Shown one piece after another: positions 21,980 through 33,244 of a stretch of DNA of 34,262 bases. Each line of letters begins with the position of its first letter. The first letter of the stretch is position 1. The translations under genes were made by a program, and so were the position numbers. The notes under the pieces are model-generated. The model was not told the DNA's origin, searched no databases, and saw only the letters and a program-made list of their open reading frames with translations. Source of the stretch: Smittium culicis (taxonomy: Eukaryota; Kickxellomycota; Harpellomycetes; Harpellales; Legeriomycetaceae); assembly GCA_001970855.1 (NCBI GenBank), contig LSSN01000322.1, forward strand, positions 1-34,262. Direction: 5' to 3'.

Positions 21980-22955
21980 TTCATGCTCTCTAAAATAAAA
22001 TATATTCATAAGTATATCATAAATTTTATACTTATATAGTAAAGAAAATACTTTTGAGGAAGATAAGTCAAAGATTGAATAAGGAATAAAGAAATTATCT
22101 GGATATATTATTGAGAAAATATTACGATATTAGCTTTATTTGAAGAATGAAATTTTTAAAGAAAATTCTTTTATAATAATCCTAAATCCTATAGTATATA
22201 TGGAAGGGAGTTGAGATATGGCTTTGAATACAAAGGAAATCACAAAAAATTTTATTCTTGGTTTTTATCTAATCATTCTATGAAAATAAGCAATCAACAA
22301 TTTTTGATTACCCCCAAAGAATTTTCAAAGAACTATTATACAACAATAAACCTACTGGAAAAAATTATTCTGGTTTTTTAGTATAGAATTTCAAACTCAA
22401 AGCAGCAGGTATAAAGCCCCCAAAAAGTGTAAATAAACATAATTACGAAAAAATTACTTTATAAAACTGAATTTATTGGATAGCAGATATCTAATGAAAC
22501 CTGGTTGTTCATTAAAAACACCAGAAAGGATTTTTTTAGAGCTTACTTATAGTTATTTTATTATAGTTATCATCAAAGTACTTTTTTTTTTATAAATAAT
22601 TGACGTTTTATACCATATAACCCACGAAAATATTAATCTTACATCCCCTACAGTAGTATTTTATTCAACTAAAGTTTGGCAACTAAAAGCTAACGCAACA
22701 TGAACTTTTTTAATATACCCGAGGATTGAAAAACCCTGCACATATTTATAAATGATCAATGAAGAGGAAAAAAAATTTTTTATTTGTAGTATCTAAAGTT
22801 GGAAACATAATTTCAAAAGAATATATATCAGCTGTATAGAAATATCATATGAAAATTACGTTTCAGCTTTTAGAATATTTCTGGTAATTGTATCATTTTA
22901 TTGATGTAAATAAATGAAGATTATCAAGAATTGATTTGAATCTAAACGCATTATT
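21980..22955. other. A+T-rich sequence, perhaps upstream part of a hAT relic
   Basis: At 22219 an ATG opens 22 codons (MALNTKEITKNFILGFYLII...). Several GC-richer patches occur up to 22700. They may be the decayed body of the transposase whose C-terminus is readable at 23.0-23.2 kb, but no hAT catalytic motif could be followed. Confidence 0.35.
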
Positions 22956-22987
22956 GAATAAAGACCTAGATATATATGAAAATTGGA

Positions 22988-23245
22988 AATGACGAGTAGG
23001 TAAAAAAATTTAAAGCAGCTAAAACGTAATACCCTGATTTAAATTACCCAATCCTTGCTTGACTTATTGATTATATCATATTCTAATTTTGGAATCGAAT
23101 CAGAATTGTACTAAATACAAGATAATAGGATATAATAGCTGGTTGATTTGCGAAAAATGAGATTATGCTTCCTGTAGAAAATTTTGTCGCTACTTTAATA
23201 AAAAATTGTCATTATTGTCAAGTTATAGTTGACTCCACTATTAGT
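22988..23245 (+). pseudogene. Decayed hAT transposase, C-terminal dimerisation domain
   Basis: A single frame, with stops TAG 22997, TAA 23027 and others but no frameshift, reads ...VKKFKAAKT, YPDLNYPILA, LIDYIIF, FWNRIRIVLNTR, DIIAG, FAKNEIMLPVENFVATLIKNC. This follows the order of the hAT C-terminal domain: W/K-rich linker, YPxLAxLA, a hydrophobic dyI-I segment, an S/E-R-x-F-like helix, then RxxLxPExVEALxxLKxW. The last motif corresponds to EIMLPVENFVATLIKNC here. The domain normally sits at the end of a protein of 600-800 residues; upstream parts are not readable. All stops are explicable as CAA or CAG to TAA or TAG. hAT transposases move elements by cut-and-paste with 8-bp duplications; no terminal repeats were located. 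Confidence 0.5.
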
Positions 23246-23249
23246 TAAA

Positions 23250-26200
23250 TGGAATAAAAACTATTACAGACACGGATATTAGTGCATTGATAACTAAATT
23301 AACCAGTTAGGGTCAAAGAGGATAGATTTTTTAAAAAGAATTTTGCATTAAATTATACGATTAAGATGATAAACATATAGGTGGTAAGTTATTAAACTTT
23401 ATAAGCTATACCAGATAATTTAAAGAAAGTATGGTTACAAATACTATTAATCAAAAAAATTCAACAATTTTTTGTGCTCACATGGCCACTCAATTAATAC
23501 ATCTTGATCATTTAATGAATCATAAAAAAATTAATAAGATTCGAATTTCAAAATATTTTTAGCTTAAAAGTTTTTAATACAATAAAAACAAATTATAAAA
23601 CTAGAATTTTCGATATCTAGCAATGAATTAATTAATTAAACACTAAAAAGTGTGACATATTTTATGAAATTGAGGAATTTTATAGAAAATGTGAATAGTA
23701 AATAGAATAAGGAGTAAATTCGTAAAATAACATTTTAGAACATTTGTTCTAAATTAAAAAGGAAAAGATCGAAAATTAAAGCTTGAAGTAACTAATAAAA
23801 TAAATAATTTTATAATTTTATAAATTATGCATATTAATATATTCTAATTTTGAATCATATGAGGATAAAAATAATACTTCATAAAAGTAATGGAATTTAT
23901 TTACTTGAATAGAACGTCGGATTTTTTTAGTTCAAAATTAGATTTTAAAAGTTATTATTAAAAAATGATATTTTTCTACCATAATAGTGTTAATATGAAA
24001 TATATTAAAGTTTAATTGCTCTTCTAAATGGATTGAATTTATCAACAGATCCTAATCCGGATATTTATTGAGAGATAAAGTATTATTTAATATGAATGAA
24101 TTTGTCAGGATTAGATATAAATGTACAAGGGAAAAAGTGTATTTACAAGAGTTTAAATAGTTTATTTGTATTCAAGGTTTAAAGAATATATAATGATAAT
24201 TAAATGAAGAAAATTAATGATTGAAAGGTTATAAATTTTATTTAAAAGATTGTGCTTTAATTATATGGGAAATTATGAACGAAGAGATAATTTTTTTCAT
24301 TTCAATTTTATATGCTTCTTAATTAAATTTTTGTAAATATTACTCGTTGAGCTAAAAAAGCATTTTTATTTTTCTAGTAATTTATATAACTAAAATAGAA
24401 TTATTTGTTAAAAGCAATCCTAGATTTTTTTATTGGAAAGTAACTGAATATTAAATTTCAGATGCTGCAGCTCAGTAAACTATAAATTATCTTAACATAA
24501 AATATCTCACATATAGCAAAAAGTTAAATGATAGATGGGATTGTAGGAATGATGAGTTGGGCTTATAGATTTAAATAGATAATTTTTGAATTTTTTTTTG
24601 AGTTTAATTGGGTGGAAAAGAGTGATATCAGATTGGAATATGAAAATAACACTATAAAAAGTGGATAAAAGTCCAAATTATACCCAAAATTTAGCTATCA
24701 CAACCTAAAGAATAAAATGATTATAAATAAATTTTTATCAGTAATAAAATGGAATTTGATAGAATTTTAGGTTCAGTTTATAAAACCGTATTTTTTTACT
24801 AAAAAAGTTTAAATTATTTGACTCTAGTTTGTTATTATATATTATTCATCATTTAAATTTTAATCATTAATTAAATGATAATCTTGGTTAACTATAAATG
24901 ATTGGAGAAATAGTGAGAACGTCAAAAAGCGCTGCATATTAAATAGAGTAAATGCTCATGCGGAATAGATACGTGAGACGATATGTTTCATCGAACTGTA
25001 TCGAAAAATTGATTTGTGCTACTTCTACCATATATTAAGCTCTATTTCTGACCTCATTGGCAGATAAAATCGTGGGAATTAACCATTCCGCTTAGATTTT
25101 ATCCTTTTCAGCAAAGAAATAAACTATTATTTAAGTTTATATAGAAAGAGCAGCAAGAATATATATCGTAGATAGATTGTGCGACCTATCCGAATACAAT
25201 GAACTGAATATTTCTCCAAGGATATAAGTGATGTAGTTTTTTCTTTATGTTTTGTAAGTCTGAGAACATGCGTTTTACGAAGAGTTTTTTTATACAAAGC
25301 TAAATTAAAGAGAAATTATGTTAATTGGTTTATTTTTTTCTTTTTCTATTTTTTTTACTACTATCATTATCATTATTTTTACTTAAGTATTATTTCATAT
25401 TCTTAAAAACCTTTTCTTTAAAACTTAAAAGTAAGCAAGAAACAAACTCAAAATTTGTTAATATTTATGTTTTATTTCATTTTTTTTTAAATATTGTACT
25501 ATAAATACCGACAAATTTTAATTAAAAATAAATTTAACCAAAAAAATCAGTAAATAATCTTTATAATAAATTTAATACTAAAAACTAAAACAAAATCCAT
25601 ATATTAACTAAAAGCACAGAAATAAAAGTATCTGTGAACACTTATCGTGCCAGATAGAAAAACTCTCTGCGACATATATTTCTAAAAATATAATGTACAA
25701 GTAAATATCAATGTCAAGTTATAGAATAATAAAGTAGTAATACTAGAATTATAAATTACTGATTTAAATGAAAATATATTTAAAACAACGCTTAAGGAGG
25801 CGAGTAATTACAGTCTCAAGAGAAGAAGAGACCGAATTTTTTTATAGAATTAGTTTCTGGAATTAATTTATATCTTTTATCTTTATCCTTTTACACCTAA
25901 TAAAAATAAACTATAAAAAAAAAAAATTCATTTCATATATATTTTTGTACTATTTAATCATTTGTGGCAGTGTTACGGAATAGTGATTTACTAAAAAATA
26001 GTTATATTTATGCTTATTATTTAGCACTGATATTCATAATTATCCATTCCTAGAAAATTACGGATTAATTGATTATGAATTGTTTGATATACAAAAAATA
26101 TTAATTTTATACAAAAAAGATAACATAATTAAAAATTCTAATACAAGTTTATCAAATATGTGGTTAGGTTTGATTATTTATATTCAATCAAATATCAGAT

Positions 26201-27270
26201 AAAGTTATCTGTTAGCAAATTGAAAATACTTAGGCACATGAAATAATAGTACAACATTTCATAGTCATAATGCATTATAAGGTCTAAATATTTTTGAATC
26301 ATTCCCTCTTGTTTAAAGTTCAATTTAACAATAAATATTTTTAACAGCCAAAATCCACTTTCGTTACCGCAGATATATATATTTTACATATTTGTTATAT
26401 TATATATAGTAATATCTATTATCTCATATAAATTTGAATTAGAGTACTATATGAAAGATGCAATTTCCTTTTCTATTATTATTTTTAGGTTATATAGATT
26501 GATTACTAAATCAGGTAGTAGATTTTAATTAATATTTTATATAAGTGAAACTTTAAACACCTTAATTTTTTTTAATGCTTTGGTAACTTATGTTGTTAGA
26601 TAACTTCACTTATCTTACCGTTTACTCGATAATGATTAATATTCTTCGAGTATAGTTATTTTTATAGCCTTTAATTTTGTAATATTTTTCTATTTCAAAA
26701 AATAATGTTACCAGGATTTAAATGAGGCGGATTATATCTATTTAATCCTGTTAAAATAATTCCAGAATTTATTTTTTAAATAAGGTATTTAATCACTTAC
26801 ATATTTAATTATATATTTTTTCCGTTTCTTTGATCTTTCATTGTACAGCCAGGCTCTGATTTCTAAAATAGTTTTTTTATAAAAACTATTGATTTTAAAT
26901 ATATGTAATTTATAATTAATTCATTTTTTTAGAGTATATTATTTATTGGTTATATGAGAATTCGCACTGTCATAGAATATCACTCCAATTATTCTGCTTT
27001 TAGTTTAAAAAAACCATATGCTCAAATATACTATCTGGTAATCTCATTTGATATTGAAATCAGCTACTAGATGAAAATATTTTATGAAATCACTTCAACT
27101 CTTAAATTTTGACAAAGAGCAAAAAAAAAAAATTGAATTCCTTTTCTGGTGATATTATCTTAATGTTCCATGTGGCAAGTAAATATGTATTAAATAATCA
27201 AGTTAAAAATTTATTCAAATATCGTATATGTGTAGTACTAAGTGATATGCGTCATATATTTGAAGCTGTA
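23250..27270. other. A+T-rich sequence with GC-richer patches, no gene supported
   Basis: A patch at 24900-25290 is richer in G+C and gives open pieces in several frames on both strands (for example RKTHVLRLTKHKEKTTSLIS on the minus strand near 25240-25285). None could be tied to a family. A 38-codon ATG frame at 26954-27070 is within chance. The rest is A/T runs. Confidence 0.5.
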
Positions 27271-27280
27271 CTCTAATACT

Positions 27281-27475
27281 ATGACTATTGTGAAACAATC
27301 AGAGTTTAATAACTCATATAAAAAATCAATAGTTTTTTATGAACAAAATTTGTCAGAATTAATCAGTTTCTCAAAAACTCCAAATATTAATAATTCTAAT
27401 TTTTTCCCCCAGTTATATATGCCGTACGTTCAAGAAATATTTACTGAAGATTTTTTAATATCTGGAAAAAAATAA
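27281..27475 (+). CDS. Possible small ORF, 64 residues, unknown
   Basis: An ATG at 27281 opens a frame to TAA 27473-27475. It starts MTIVKQSEFNNSYKKSIVFY and ends EIFTEDFLISGKK. Composition is balanced, with Pro, Gln, Glu and Gly present, and is more protein-like than most chance frames here, but the length alone is not significant in this base composition. A pyrimidine run TTTTTTCCCCCAG at 27401-27413 could be a splice acceptor inside it. No signal peptide, membrane segment or known motif is seen. It could be one exon of a larger gene. Confidence 0.22.
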   Translation: MTIVKQSEFNNSYKKSIVFYEQNLSELISFSKTPNINNSNFFPQLYMPYVQEIFTEDFLISGKK

Positions 27476-27479
27476 TACC

Positions 27480-28145
27480 TTCAATTTATTTGAATAGCTT
27501 TTCTTAATACCTAGAGACTGATGAAATGAGATCATGCTTATATATTAAAACAAGAGATAGAAGAATTTTTTGTTCTACCAAATAATTACGTATATTATAT
27601 AAATTTTACTGCTATAAAGATATATATAACTGCTATTATTTGCTTCTAATTTTCTCGAAATAAAATTTGCCCTATTCTTATTAACTTTTTAATTTTTTAA
27701 AATTGATTTATTGATTGATTGATCTATTTATTCGTTTAGTTATCTTTTTTAATTAATTTTTTTGATATGCTATCTTCCTGTTTTTTCTTATAGTAGGCTA
27801 CATACATCATATTCTTTGAATTAATTTAAAATTTAAATTTTCCCGACCTATACTTTAATAAAGTCAATTAATATAAAGTACTAGACTCTGTGAATTTTCT
27901 TCGATTAAAATTTTTTACTATTTAAAAATAACCATGATTTTTTTATCGGTTATTGCGATAAATTGTTAATTTGTAACATCCGGATTGTGGCACCATTCTT
28001 TGAGAGTAGAATTTATTTCTAGAAATTCACTTTATTAGAATTTCTACCAATTTCGTTATTATTAATCAATCTTGAATAAAATGAGGATGGTTTTAGATAG
28101 ATTTATTCATATTACAATCAAATGATTGATTAACAGTATACGTTA
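27480..28145. other. A+T-rich flank of the gypsy relic
   Basis: On the minus strand this would be where RNase H and integrase of the 28.15-29.3 kb relic should follow. I could not read either with confidence, so the element is either truncated or too decayed here. Confidence 0.45.
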
Positions 28146-28149
28146 AATA

Positions 28150-29300
28150 ATCTTTAATATCATGAAAATATTTTCAGGACCATGCATGTAATGTTTTCTT
28201 ACATAGCAAATATACTGATATTTTTTTCAAATGAATCGATTGATAGATTTTTCCATAAATATTTAAAGTCATTCATTCGGATATTGGTCATCAGTAATGA
28301 AAATTCAAAATATCTGCGTCAATAATTCTTAGTAATTATCACTCCAAATTAAAAAGATACTTAGTTCTGAAAACTGGTTATTTTTATATTCATTTACATT
28401 TATGAGACCTTATGTTCTGCATCGATTGCTTTGGCAGACTACTTATGACCAATGAATTCTTTCCTGTTTATGTTACATAGAGTTCATATTATAATTTATC
28501 TTTTTTATTGTAAATTTTTCAAGGCTGAGCTTGCATGTAGAGTTATACCGGATACGCTATTGAAATCTATAAATATATCATCGAGGTTTTCGATATCACT
28601 AATATATTATATTTCTATCAGAAAAATATTCGCTAAATTTAGGAACTTAGCAGGTGCAATCTTCAAGTTAAATTGAATCATTTATTATTTATGCAATCCA
28701 TATCTGACATATACTCAGTTTTCCACTCTCCGCTATGTTCAATTATGATGAGGATATGTGCGTTTTCTAGAAAGGACATTGAAATTATTTTGGATTCTCT
28801 AAGCTAGTATGTTTCTTCGAAGATACGAGATGTGTATTCATTTTTCACCGTGTCATTATTGAGCACAAGGTATATAACGCTCAGTCCGAGTCAATTATAT
28901 TTTATCTTTAAAAAAATATTTTTTAGCTCCGTATGGAGATTTCATATGATTTATAAAAATCTTTTTTAAAATTTTTTCTAAATAAATTAGAAACCAATCC
29001 AACTTATTTCATTTATCATAAAATCTGACCTAATTTTGACTTTAATTCACGTGATTAATCTATGAAGCAATCAAATTATCAGTGATTTATGAATATTTTA
29101 CAGATTTCCAGATAAAAAATTTTACTCGTGTATTAATAAATCTAGATACAATGTCTCCCTCATTGACATTTGTTGCTTTTAATATGATATTTACGTCTCC
29201 GGGATGATTTGTAGTTTTTTTTTATGGGTTCATATTACATTTATCATACATGGATAAATATTCGGATTCGAATTCACTAGCTACGGTATTTATTCTTATA
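28150..29300 (-). mobile_element. Ty3/gypsy retrotransposon relic, pre-RT and reverse transcriptase
   Basis: Read on the minus strand and allowing frameshifts, RT landmarks occur in canonical order. They are YLEKILKKIF and KSPYGA (28985 to 28925), LNNDTVKNEY (about 28870-28835), ESKIISMSFLENAHILIII then GEWKTEY (about 28790-28695), IAPAKFLNLANIF (about 28650-28610), NLDDIFID (about 28590-28565, the YLDD catalytic box with Tyr changed) and VNEYKNNQFSELS (about 28410-28365). Upstream, FESEYLSMYDKCNMN and NIILKATNVNEGD match the protease-RT linker. Reverse transcriptase copies element RNA into DNA. Many stops and frame shifts make it inactive. It is more decayed than the element at 32.1-34.26 kb and separate from it. 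The plus-strand frame at 28452-28676 is a shadow. Confidence 0.75.
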
Positions 29301-29304
29301 TTAA

Positions 29305-31070
29305 ATTGTGTGATAGCTAAGGCTGTAAATAAAACATTAAACGCTTTGTAATTCCAGAAAAAACTTATATGCTATATCGAGTCCGGATTTACTCTTTTTA
29401 ACTTAAATTCATTTTTTGTGAGCATTTAATTAGTCAAGCTTGTTTGAGATTTATATCAGCTTAATTTTCACAATTTGATAAATTCAACCTTCTAAAAATG
29501 TTTATAATATTTTTAATCGATATAGTTTGAATATTAGCAATTTTATTTGCGTGTTTTTTTTCTTTGACATTCTCAAACTAAATTTTTGAACCTGTTTTTT
29601 GTTAACCTGTATTGAAATTTATAACTAGTTGCGATTTATTAAGCTGATAGGATGCACCTGAATCAAGATATTATGGTTATTGTATGCTTTAGTATTGAAT
29701 ATAATTGATATTGCATATAAAATCTTTTTGATAGTCTATTAGTAAAACTATAACAAAATATTTAAATAGTTTTTCGTTACCAAACACAAGTAACTTGCAT
29801 TATACTTCTTGGAATTGAATTATAAATTTAATAATTGAAGAATATTGTTGCTATTTGCCAAAATTCGCCAAAATTCAGATAGCGGATAACCTTTTTTCTA
29901 TCTATTCATCGTTATCGAAATATAAGTCTTAATTTATATTGAATAATAAGTCGGTTTCCATTTTCATGTTTATGGTTTTCGGATAGTGAGAGATAAAATT
30001 ATTCTTTTTAAGGTCCAATTAAAAGTTTTCTGATGTATTTGACATTATAAATTGTATAATTCATTTGAATTAAACTCACTGTTAGTAATATCTGTTCACT
30101 GCTTATTTGGTTTAAATTTATCTAAAAAAATAAAGATTATCATGACTAGGATTCAGAATATTCAGTAAATTTCAATGAGTTCAGAATATATTTATCCAGA
30201 ATTTAATTCATGGTTTTAACCTCGGGTGAATATTCAGAAAAATTATGATGTTCTCGATTAAAGATTTTATTTATCACTATTACATTTAAAAGAGAACTCA
30301 TATCGAAGAAATTTATTTCAATAAGATAAAAAAAGTTATAAAAATTTGTAGAATTTGAAACTTACTTTTGATTAACAACCAAAACAAACTATTGCAGAGA
30401 TAGTAATATGGCAGCCACTGAATAAATTCTTTTATTACTTGACTGAAAAATAAGCTGGATAGATTCAATGCTGATTTTAAAATACTAATTTTTTCAATTT
30501 AATCATGAAAATTTTTAGATATCAGGATAATTTATTTCTCATTCATGAAATTAATTAATTTAGTTATTATAATAATTAACTTTAATATAGTAATTTATAT
30601 TAGTAAGTGATTAAGAAGACACAAAAGTATAAATGATACTTGAAAATTTTTAAATTTAATTTGATTTAAATCGATTTTTATTAATAAACTATTTTATTTG
30701 TTTTTTTATAAAGATATTAAGAAATAGATATAATAAAAGGCTCATATTTAGTATGAATAAGACTTTTATTAATATAAATTAATAAAAATGAAATTATTAA
30801 TAATTTAATCAAAATTATCAAATAATATTATGATAAACATATGTGTCATAGTTTACTAAAAAAATAATTTAATATATCATTAAATCATATTCCATAAAAA
30901 TATTTTATCATATAGTGTCATTTGGATTCTAAAAAAAAATTAATTAATGTAAATTAATAATAAAATCGTTCGAATTATAGCTTAAAGCTATATTAATTAA
31001 TTAATTATTTTCAACTTATATAATAAATGCAATTCAAATTAAAATCATTTAATAACAAAAAGTAAATAAA
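29305..31070. other. A+T-rich sequence, perhaps the 5' part of the gypsy relic
   Basis: GC-richer pieces on the minus strand up to about 30430 could be gag/protease debris of the element at 28.15-29.3 kb, but no zinc knuckle or D(S/T)G motif could be read. From 30480 to 31070 only A/T runs and TTAATTAATTAATTA-type tracts are present. Confidence 0.4.
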
Positions 31071-31118
31071 TAGATATTAAAACTTGTAATTGCGGATAAT
31101 ATAAAAAAAATACACTAT

Positions 31119-31191
31119 GTAAGAATATTTCTCTCATTGACATTATATGAAACATAGAAAATATTTATTTATGAAATAAATTATACCCTAG
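31119..31191 (+). other. Candidate intron (73 nt)
   Basis: The donor GTAAGA at 31119 and acceptor CCCTAG at 31191 lie directly before the coding-like segment 31192-31368. The upstream frame in phase (31074-31118, ILKLVIADNIKKIHY) is short. The pairing is plausible but unproven. Confidence 0.35.
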
Positions 31192-31368
31192 ATCAGATAT
31201 CAACCAGAACCATCTATAATTCTTTGCTTCATCAGAGCGGATACTTCGCAAGCCGAGTATTGGATACATGAGAGCAGGGATTATATGCTTAGTGTGTTAG
31301 ATAATAAGATATTTTTATTAAACGAAGAAGAAAAAATTGAACGACTTAGAGATTCGAAAAATGAATAA
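31192..31368 (+). CDS. Probable terminal exon of an unrecognised gene (58 codons)
   Basis: After a CCCTAG acceptor the frame reads IRYQPEPSIILCFIRADTSQ, continues AEYWIHESRDYMLSVLDNKI and ends EEEKIERLRDSKNE at TAA 31366-31368. It contains no RIP-type stop, has a markedly higher G+C than its flanks and a charged helical C-terminus, so it looks like maintained coding sequence. I do not recognise the family. The upstream exons could not be settled: an in-phase piece at 31074-31118 is possible. It lies about 150 bases before a tRNA-like segment and upstream of the gypsy relic on the other strand. It could alternatively be the end of an element ORF. Confidence 0.4.
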   Translation: MRYQPEPSIILCFIRADTSQAEYWIHESRDYMLSVLDNKIFLLNEEEKIERLRDSKNE

Positions 31369-31514
31369 TTAGGTCTTTTATAATATTAATTAATATAAAT
31401 TGATTGAATAATTTAGATTTGCTTATTAACTAAAACTATTCCAATCAAATCTTGATATTACCCAACATTTAAAGACTAAGCATATATAAAAAGATATTTT
31501 TAAATTATAGCAAA

Positions 31515-31550
31515 GGAAGGGTAGCTCAGTAGTAGAGAGCTTGTTGCATG
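31515..31550 (+). pseudogene. tRNA-like 5' half (acceptor strand, D arm, A box)
   Basis: GGAAGGG, TA, then a D arm with stem GCTC/GAGC (31524-31527 and 31537-31540) around AGTAGTAGA give a well-formed tRNA 5' half with an A-box-like TAGCTCAGTAG. The following bases do not fold into an anticodon arm. A poor B-box-like agatcaattcg lies at 31588-31598. The best T arm is 420 bases further on (31975-31991). Confidence 0.5.
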
Positions 31551-31965
31551 AATAATTCAATGGAAGTGAGTGGCCAATGAATAAGCTAGATCAATTCGTA
31601 AATCAATTTTTTCCTCCTATGGTTTCTCGGATTAGAGAACTGAAATAGCCAATCAGCAGATATTTTAAATTACTTATTTTTATCATTTTTATTATTATTT
31701 TCTAAAAAACTTTTAGTAACGAGAAAAACAAAAAGTGGTTTTGTTTTCGTGTCTTGTCTTTTTAATAAAACGATACGAACCAAAAAGAATTATCATATTT
31801 AATTACATCAATTTAATGATGTAGGTAAAAATTTAACTATCTAATATATTACCTTTCATGCTCATAAGCAGCAACAAATGGAACATAGTTCAAGCCACTG
31901 GAGGATAATGTGCGTAAGCCGTTATGCCCCGCTCGACTGATGGAAATTGAACTTTTGTGCTACTC

Positions 31966-32011
31966 CTGGGAGTCTCAGGTTCGATTCCTGACCTCTTTAT
32001 ATTTTTCTTTT
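31966..32011 (+). pseudogene. tRNA-like 3' half (T arm, B box, acceptor strand) and T-rich end
   Basis: TCAGG-TTCGATT-CCTGA (31975-31991) is a perfect 5-bp T stem with a 7-base loop and a canonical B box (GGTTCGATTCC). CCTCTTT and A follow, as acceptor strand and discriminator. Pairing with GGAAGGG at 31515 gives two G-C, one A-U, three G-U and one mismatch, so any match is decayed. The TTTTTCTTTTT tract at 32002-32012 resembles a Pol III terminator. Confidence 0.5.
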
Positions 32012-32104
32012 TGAACTCTGCGAGTAGCTGTATGTAGTTCGAGTTTCCTTCTGGCTACAAGCTGTTTTCTTCTTGTCCATAGCCTTACAATCTAATTAAA
32101 TAAA

Positions 32105-33244
32105 AAATTTTATTTCGTAAGGTCCAATTTTCTTTCAGTCTAGCTTATTTGATTGCCTTGCCATTTTATTGTTTTTTCTTGGTAATTATTCCTTATTGCT
32201 AGGCTGTAAATCAAGCGGTTTATCCGCTTGTATTTTTGCGGATTTTGTAGCCAGTTCCAATTTTTTGGCCATTTGAATATGGATCTTTTTCATTTTGTTG
32301 GCTTTTTTTTTGAGCGCTTGATACTCTGCTTTCCAAATTTGTATTCGGCTCAAATCGTGGGTTGTACCATAGTAAGGCGAATAATGGGCTATCCTTTGTT
32401 AATGATTGTATTGAGTTGTTATAGGCAAATTCTTCCTGCGGCAGAATGTCGCAAAATTATCCTACTTATAATTTACAAACATCCTAAGATAAGTTTCCAC
32501 TATCTGGCTAACTATTTCGGTCTGTCCGTCTGTTTCAGGATGGAAGGCTGTAAATAGCTTTACCTTGACGCCTAAAGTTTTTAATAGGGCAGTCCAAAAT
32601 TTTGATTGAATATAGGGTATCTATTAGTGATGATTTCCTAAGGTACTCCGTGGAATTTAAAGGTATTTTTAATTTACAAATTGACAGTTTCAGCTGAAGG
32701 TCGAATTGCGCACAATGGAATGAAATGCGCCATTTTTGTAAACCTGTCCACTATAACCATAAGTTCTGTGTATCAATTTGAGCTCGGCAGTTCTGTAACA
32801 AACCTATCGTTATTGATGACCAAGGCTTCTCGGCAAGAGACAGTTGTTTCAGCAATTCAAATTATTAGTGTTTATTAGTCTTTCCTTTTCTTCAATCGCC
32901 AAAACTTTCACGTAATATTTAACTTAATTAGAAATCCCTGGAAACCAATATCACTTTTCTATCAGTTCTATTGTTTATATAGATCTGTAGTTCTCTGGAG
33001 ATAGAGAGTCGTGATTATTTATTGTTACTAGCTCCCGAAATTTATTTGGTAAAACTAACTTTATGTTCATCGTGTACTCGTAGTTTTCGCTTGAAATTGA
33101 TATCGCATTATCTTTTATATATCTTGATATTTTTCTGGTTTTTTCGTTAGTTTTTATCTTTATTGAAATTATAAAATGGTTTTTATCAATTTTTTTTATT
33201 CTTATCGACAGTTGACTGCTTTGTATCGATCCTCGAAAGCGCAT
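32105..33244 (-). pseudogene. Gypsy spacer and integrase, broken
   Basis: The 89-codon frame at 33244-32975 is the spacer after RNase H. The core then reads PWSSITIG-FVTELPSSN (the catalytic Asp of the DF motif is Gly here), VDRFTKMAHFIPLCAIRPSA (about 32760-32700), FWTALLKTLGVKVKL and FHPETDGQTE-IVSQIVETYLRMFVNY (about 32545-32470, third catalytic acid kept). The segment around the second Asp is frameshifted. The C-terminal part, AEFAYNNS-like EEFAYNNSIQ, then SNKLD-stop-KKIGPYEIK, ends near 32105. Integrase would insert the cDNA; this copy cannot. Confidence 0.88.

Noticed and set aside
21305..22009. Ser-Ile, Leu-Val, Leu-Ile and Thr-Asn repeat ORFs
   Set aside because: Translations of the hexanucleotide array and of N bases; not genes.
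28452..28676. 74-codon plus-strand ORF
   Set aside because: Lies antisense to readable gypsy RT motifs, so it is a shadow frame.
29000..29480. RNase H reading on the minus strand (KAFNVLFTALAITQFN and following)
   Set aside because: It first looked like the AFxxLKxxFTxAPILxxFD motif. However, it lies upstream of the RT motifs of the same relic, and YLEKILKKIF-KSPYGA fits the protease-RT linker better, so the region is taken as pre-RT.
31550..31966. Group I or group II intron inside a tRNA gene
   Set aside because: No P7/R/S core or domain V could be recognised, and such introns are not expected in nuclear tRNA genes.
32228..32878. Plus-strand ORFs of 109 and 65 codons
   Set aside because: Antisense to the integrase domain, whose motifs are unmistakable on the minus strand.
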